A stretch of DNA of 15,146 bases. Source: Candidatus Dormiibacterota bacterium. GTDB taxonomy: Bacteria > Chloroflexota > Dormibacteria > Aeolococcales > Aeolococcaceae. Below the pieces are notes generated by a model. It ran no database searches and was not told where the DNA came from. It worked only from the letters and a program-made list of their open reading frames with translations. Below, one piece after another: positions 13,135 through 15,146 of this stretch; within the stretch, counting starts at the first letter, position 1, and every line of letters starts with the position of its first letter. The stretch lies in NCBI GenBank assembly GCA_019236085.1, contig JAFAJR010000303.1, positions 1-15,146 of the forward strand, given 5' to 3'. The translations under genes were made by a program, and so were the position numbers.

Positions 13135-14860
13135 GCTCAGCATCGAGAACGTCGCCGTGATCCGGTCGGCGCTGCTGCAGCCTGGAGCCGGCTTCACGGT
13201 GCTGAGTGGCGAGACCGGCGCCGGGAAGTCCATGTGCCTGGCGGCGCTGCGTCTTGCGCTGGGCGGTCGCGCCGATCCGGCCCTGGTGCGGGCAGGCGCT
13301 GAGACAGCGCGGGTGCGGGCAGTGTTCGAGGACCCCCCGAAGGCGGTGCGCACCCGCCTGGACGAGCTCGGCATCCCACAGGACGACCTGCTAGCGCTGA
13401 GCCGGGAGATCGGGAGGACCGTTCGCGGCGCGTGCCGGGTCAACGGGTCGCTGGTGTCCTCCGCGGTGCTGCGCGAGATCGGCGACCAGCTGGTGGACGT
13501 CACAGCCCAGGGCGCCAGCCAGCGCCTCCTGCGGCCTGCGGCGCAGCGGTCGGTGCTCGATGACGCCGGGGGCGAGGCTGTTGCGGCAGCGCTGCGGCGC
13601 ACCGGGCTCGCGGTCGGCGCCTGGAGAGCGGCGCGCGCTGAGCTGGCGGCGGCCCGGCAAGCGGCGGGACGCTCCGCCGAAACGGTTGCGGCAGCGCGCG
13701 ACATCATCGCTGACCTGGACCCGCTGAGCCTCATCTCCGGCGAGGACCAGGCACTCGTGGTGGAGCGGGCCAGGCTTCGCCACGCGGCAGCCATCCGCGC
13801 GGCGCTCTCGGAACTGGCCGACGCCGGCGGCGGCGAGGGCGGCGCCGCCGATGTCCTCGCCGCGGTTCTGCCCGGCATCGAGGACGCAGCCGCGCTGGAC
13901 ACGTCGCTCGAACCCCTGGTCGAGGCCGGGACGGACCTGGTGGAACGGGCGCGCGAGCTTCGCCGCGACTGCCTGCACGCGCTCGACACCGTCAGCCTCG
14001 ACTCCGGCCGCCTGGCAGAGGTGGACGAGCGCCTCGATCTGCTCGCCAGGGTGACCCGGCGGTTCGGTTCTCTCGACGCTGGGCTTGCCGCGCTGGCTGC
14101 TGCCCGGCGCACTGTCGACGCAGCCGAGGGCAGGGACCGCGTCGACGAGCTCAGCGGCGCCGTCGAATGCGCGGCAGCCGAGGCCGCCTCGGCCGCGGCC
14201 GAGCTCAGCCGGCTGCGCAGAGCGGCAGCTAGGACCCTCGAGCGTCAGGTGTCGGGTGAGCTGCATCGGCTGGAGCTGCCCCACGCCCGGTTCCGGGTGC
14301 TGCTCGGCGCAACACCGGCGGCTGACGGATTGGACCTCGGCGACGGACTGCCGGTGCGGTGTCATGAGCACGGAACCGATGATGTCGAGTTCCGCCTGGC
14401 CACCCACCGGGACATGCTGCCGGCGCCGCTGGGCGAGGGCCCGTCCGGCGGAGAGCTGTCGCGACTGGCGCTGGCGCTGAGCGCCGTCGTCGCCGAGAGC
14501 GAGCCGGTGTGCCTCGTGCTCGACGAGGTCGACACCGGCATCGGGGGCGAGACAGCGGCCCGCGTCGGTGACACGCTGGCCGCCATAGGCGGCCGGCGCC
14601 AGGTCATCGCAGTGACCCATCGCGCCGAGGTGGCCGCCAGGGCCTCGGACCACCTCGTGCTGCGGCGCGGAAGTAGCGGCGCGGAGGGCACCGCGACGGC
14701 GATAACGGTGCAGGGCGACGAGAGGGTCGATGAGATCGCCCGGCTGCTATCGGGGCGGCTCACCGCCGCTGCCAGGGCCCGCGCCAGGGAGCTGCTGCAC
14801 GAAGGGTCCGCCGCCGAGCCTGCGCCCCGGCGTCCGCGCCGGGCCGCCTCTACCATGTGA
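13124..14860 (+). CDS. recN: DNA repair protein RecN (SMC-like ATPase)
   Basis: RecN is an SMC-like ATPase that acts early at double-strand breaks. The 578-residue protein has Walker A GETGAGKS at 29-36, a coiled-coil centre (about 150-390, Ala/Arg/Glu-rich), the ABC signature PSGGELSR at 440-447, Walker B CLVLDEVDTGIGG with D467/E468, and the H-loop VTHR (H499). The N-terminal MLRELSIENVAVI is typical. The Q-loop region around Q129 reads VTAQGASQRLL, where most RecN have an HGQH motif; the Gln remains. The gene overlaps nadK by 11 nt. GTG at 13121 is a possible alternative start one codon upstream. In several bacteria recN is under LexA control; no recognisable LexA box was found. The gene ends in a short basic tail. 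Confidence 0.93.
   Translation: MLRELSIENVAVIRSALLQPGAGFTVLSGETGAGKSMCLAALRLALGGRADPALVRAGAETARVRAVFEDPPKAVRTRLDELGIPQDDLLALSREIGRTVRGACRVNGSLVSSAVLREIGDQLVDVTAQGASQRLLRPAAQRSVLDDAGGEAVAAALRRTGLAVGAWRAARAELAAARQAAGRSAETVAAARDIIADLDPLSLISGEDQALVVERARLRHAAAIRAALSELADAGGGEGGAADVLAAVLPGIEDAAALDTSLEPLVEAGTDLVERARELRRDCLHALDTVSLDSGRLAEVDERLDLLARVTRRFGSLDAGLAALAAARRTVDAAEGRDRVDELSGAVECAAAEAASAAAELSRLRRAAARTLERQVSGELHRLELPHARFRVLLGATPAADGLDLGDGLPVRCHEHGTDDVEFRLATHRDMLPAPLGEGPSGGELSRLALALSAVVAESEPVCLVLDEVDTGIGGETAARVGDTLAAIGGRRQVIAVTHRAEVAARASDHLVLRRGSSGAEGTATAITVQGDERVDEIARLLSGRLTAAARARARELLHEGSAAEPAPRRPRRAASTM
14851..14856 (+). promoter_or_regulatory. Putative -10 box (TACCAT) before scpA, in the recN 3' end
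   Basis: TACCAT lies within the last codons of recN and ends 8 nt before the scpA GTG at 14865. It matches the TAnnnT boxes before aroC and tlyA, but the spacing is one base longer and scpA could equally be read through from recN. No Shine-Dalgarno precedes the GTG. Confidence 0.35.
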
Positions 14861-14864
14861 CGGC

Positions 14865-15146
14865 GTGAGCGATCCCCGGCCTGGAACTGCTGCGCCGGCC
14901 CGATTCCCGGTGGAAGTTGACGGCTACTCGGGCGAGCTCGAGGAATTGGTGCGGCTGGCGCAGCGCGGCGACATCGACCTCATGGGCGTCAGCGTCGGAC
15001 CGGTGACCTCGGCCTTCCGGGAGCGGATGCGCGCCGACGGCGACACCCTGCCCCTCAAGGACATCGCGGACTTCCTCACCCTGGTGGCTCGGCTTGTGGC
15101 CTTGAAGGCCGCCTCGGTCGCGCCCGGCGGCGAGGGCGCCGTCTCC
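14865..15146 (+). CDS. scpA: Segregation and condensation protein A, N-terminal part (3' end outside window)
   Basis: Ninety-four codons are visible, open to the window end. After about 13 poorly conserved residues comes FPVEVDGYSGELEELVRLAQRG-type sequence, which aligns with the FEGPLDLLLxLI start of ScpA, followed by DIDLMGVSVGPVTSAF and a helix DIADFLTLVARLVALKAAS that matches the AADFLVMAATLLxIKS segment. ScpA is the kleisin that bridges the Smc heads and, with ScpB, compacts the chromosome. The GPLDLLL core is altered (SGELEEL), so this is a divergent member. The start is GTG, 4 nt after the recN stop. Association with recN fits a chromosome-maintenance neighbourhood; scpB is expected next but lies outside. 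The call rests on a short fragment. Confidence 0.72.
   Translation, partial: MSDPRPGTAAPARFPVEVDGYSGELEELVRLAQRGDIDLMGVSVGPVTSAFRERMRADGDTLPLKDIADFLTLVARLVALKAASVAPGGEGAVS

Noticed and set aside
12508..14112. Long open frame on the minus strand (534 codons) opposite nadK and recN
   Set aside because: Its translation is a Ser/Arg/Ala-rich shadow without domain patterns, lying opposite two clear genes. High GC content keeps antisense frames open.
1..15146. tRNA, rRNA, CRISPR, insertion sequence or attachment sites
   Set aside because: No repeat array, transposase or tRNA-like cloverleaf was seen. Non-coding space is limited to about 400 bp around 4871-5285 and a few short gaps.

Overview
This is a very GC-rich, gene-dense bacterial chromosome segment. 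It holds 20 protein genes, of which 19 lie on the + strand and two are cut by the window edges. The content is mainly housekeeping: five shikimate-pathway activities, translation factor EF-P, NusB, exonuclease VII, TlyA, NAD kinase, RecN and the start of ScpA. The gene order (ruvX, aroE, prepilin peptidase, aroC, aroK/aroB, aroQ, efp, nusB, then xseAB, tlyA, nadK, recN, scpA) resembles that of high-GC Gram-positive and related terrestrial lineages. With the GC content, the GTG/TTG starts and apparent leaderless promoters, an uncultured actinobacterial, Chloroflexota or Dormibacterota-like organism is the best guess. The sequence alone does not settle the phylum. I see no RNA genes, insertion sequences, CRISPR arrays, prophage genes or attachment sites.

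Layout. (1) 1-4324: the C-terminal part of an FtsA/PilM-type actin-fold ATPase, a single-pass membrane protein with an external baseplate-J-like region, ruvX, aroE and a prepilin-peptidase-like protease, joined by a 7-nt gap and then three 4-base overlaps. (2) 4346-4870: a two-helix membrane protein with a bacterial PH domain and its own strong Shine-Dalgarno. (3) 4871-5285: the largest gap, with several small hairpins, a short TPR-like gene on the minus strand and a divergent promoter region. (4) 5286-11464: a tightly packed eight-gene operon, aroC, aroKB fusion, aroQ, efp, Asp23/Gls24-family gene, nusB, xseA, xseB. (5) 11507-14860: tlyA, nadK, recN, behind a promoter-like box and a palindrome. 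(6) 14865 to the end: the 5' part of scpA.

How the genes work together. AroB, AroQ, AroE, AroK and AroC supply steps 2, 3, 4, 5 and 7 of chorismate synthesis; DAHP synthase and EPSP synthase (steps 1 and 6) are not in the window. XseA/XseB, RecN and RuvX handle DNA repair and Holliday-junction or rRNA processing. TlyA, EF-P, NusB and RuvX touch ribosome or rRNA function. The actin-fold ATPase, the baseplate-J-like protein and the prepilin-peptidase-like protein suggest a cell-envelope assembly whose other parts lie upstream.

Most notable points: a TAnnnT box 6-8 nt upstream of the start codon at four gene starts, which suggests leaderless mRNAs; an XseB with a C-terminal tip resembling that of SSB; an EF-P with arginine at the loop tip (KQGRG, R32); a shikimate kinase-dehydroquinate synthase fusion; a prepilin peptidase without the cysteine-bearing methylase region; and the envelope gene pair at the left edge.
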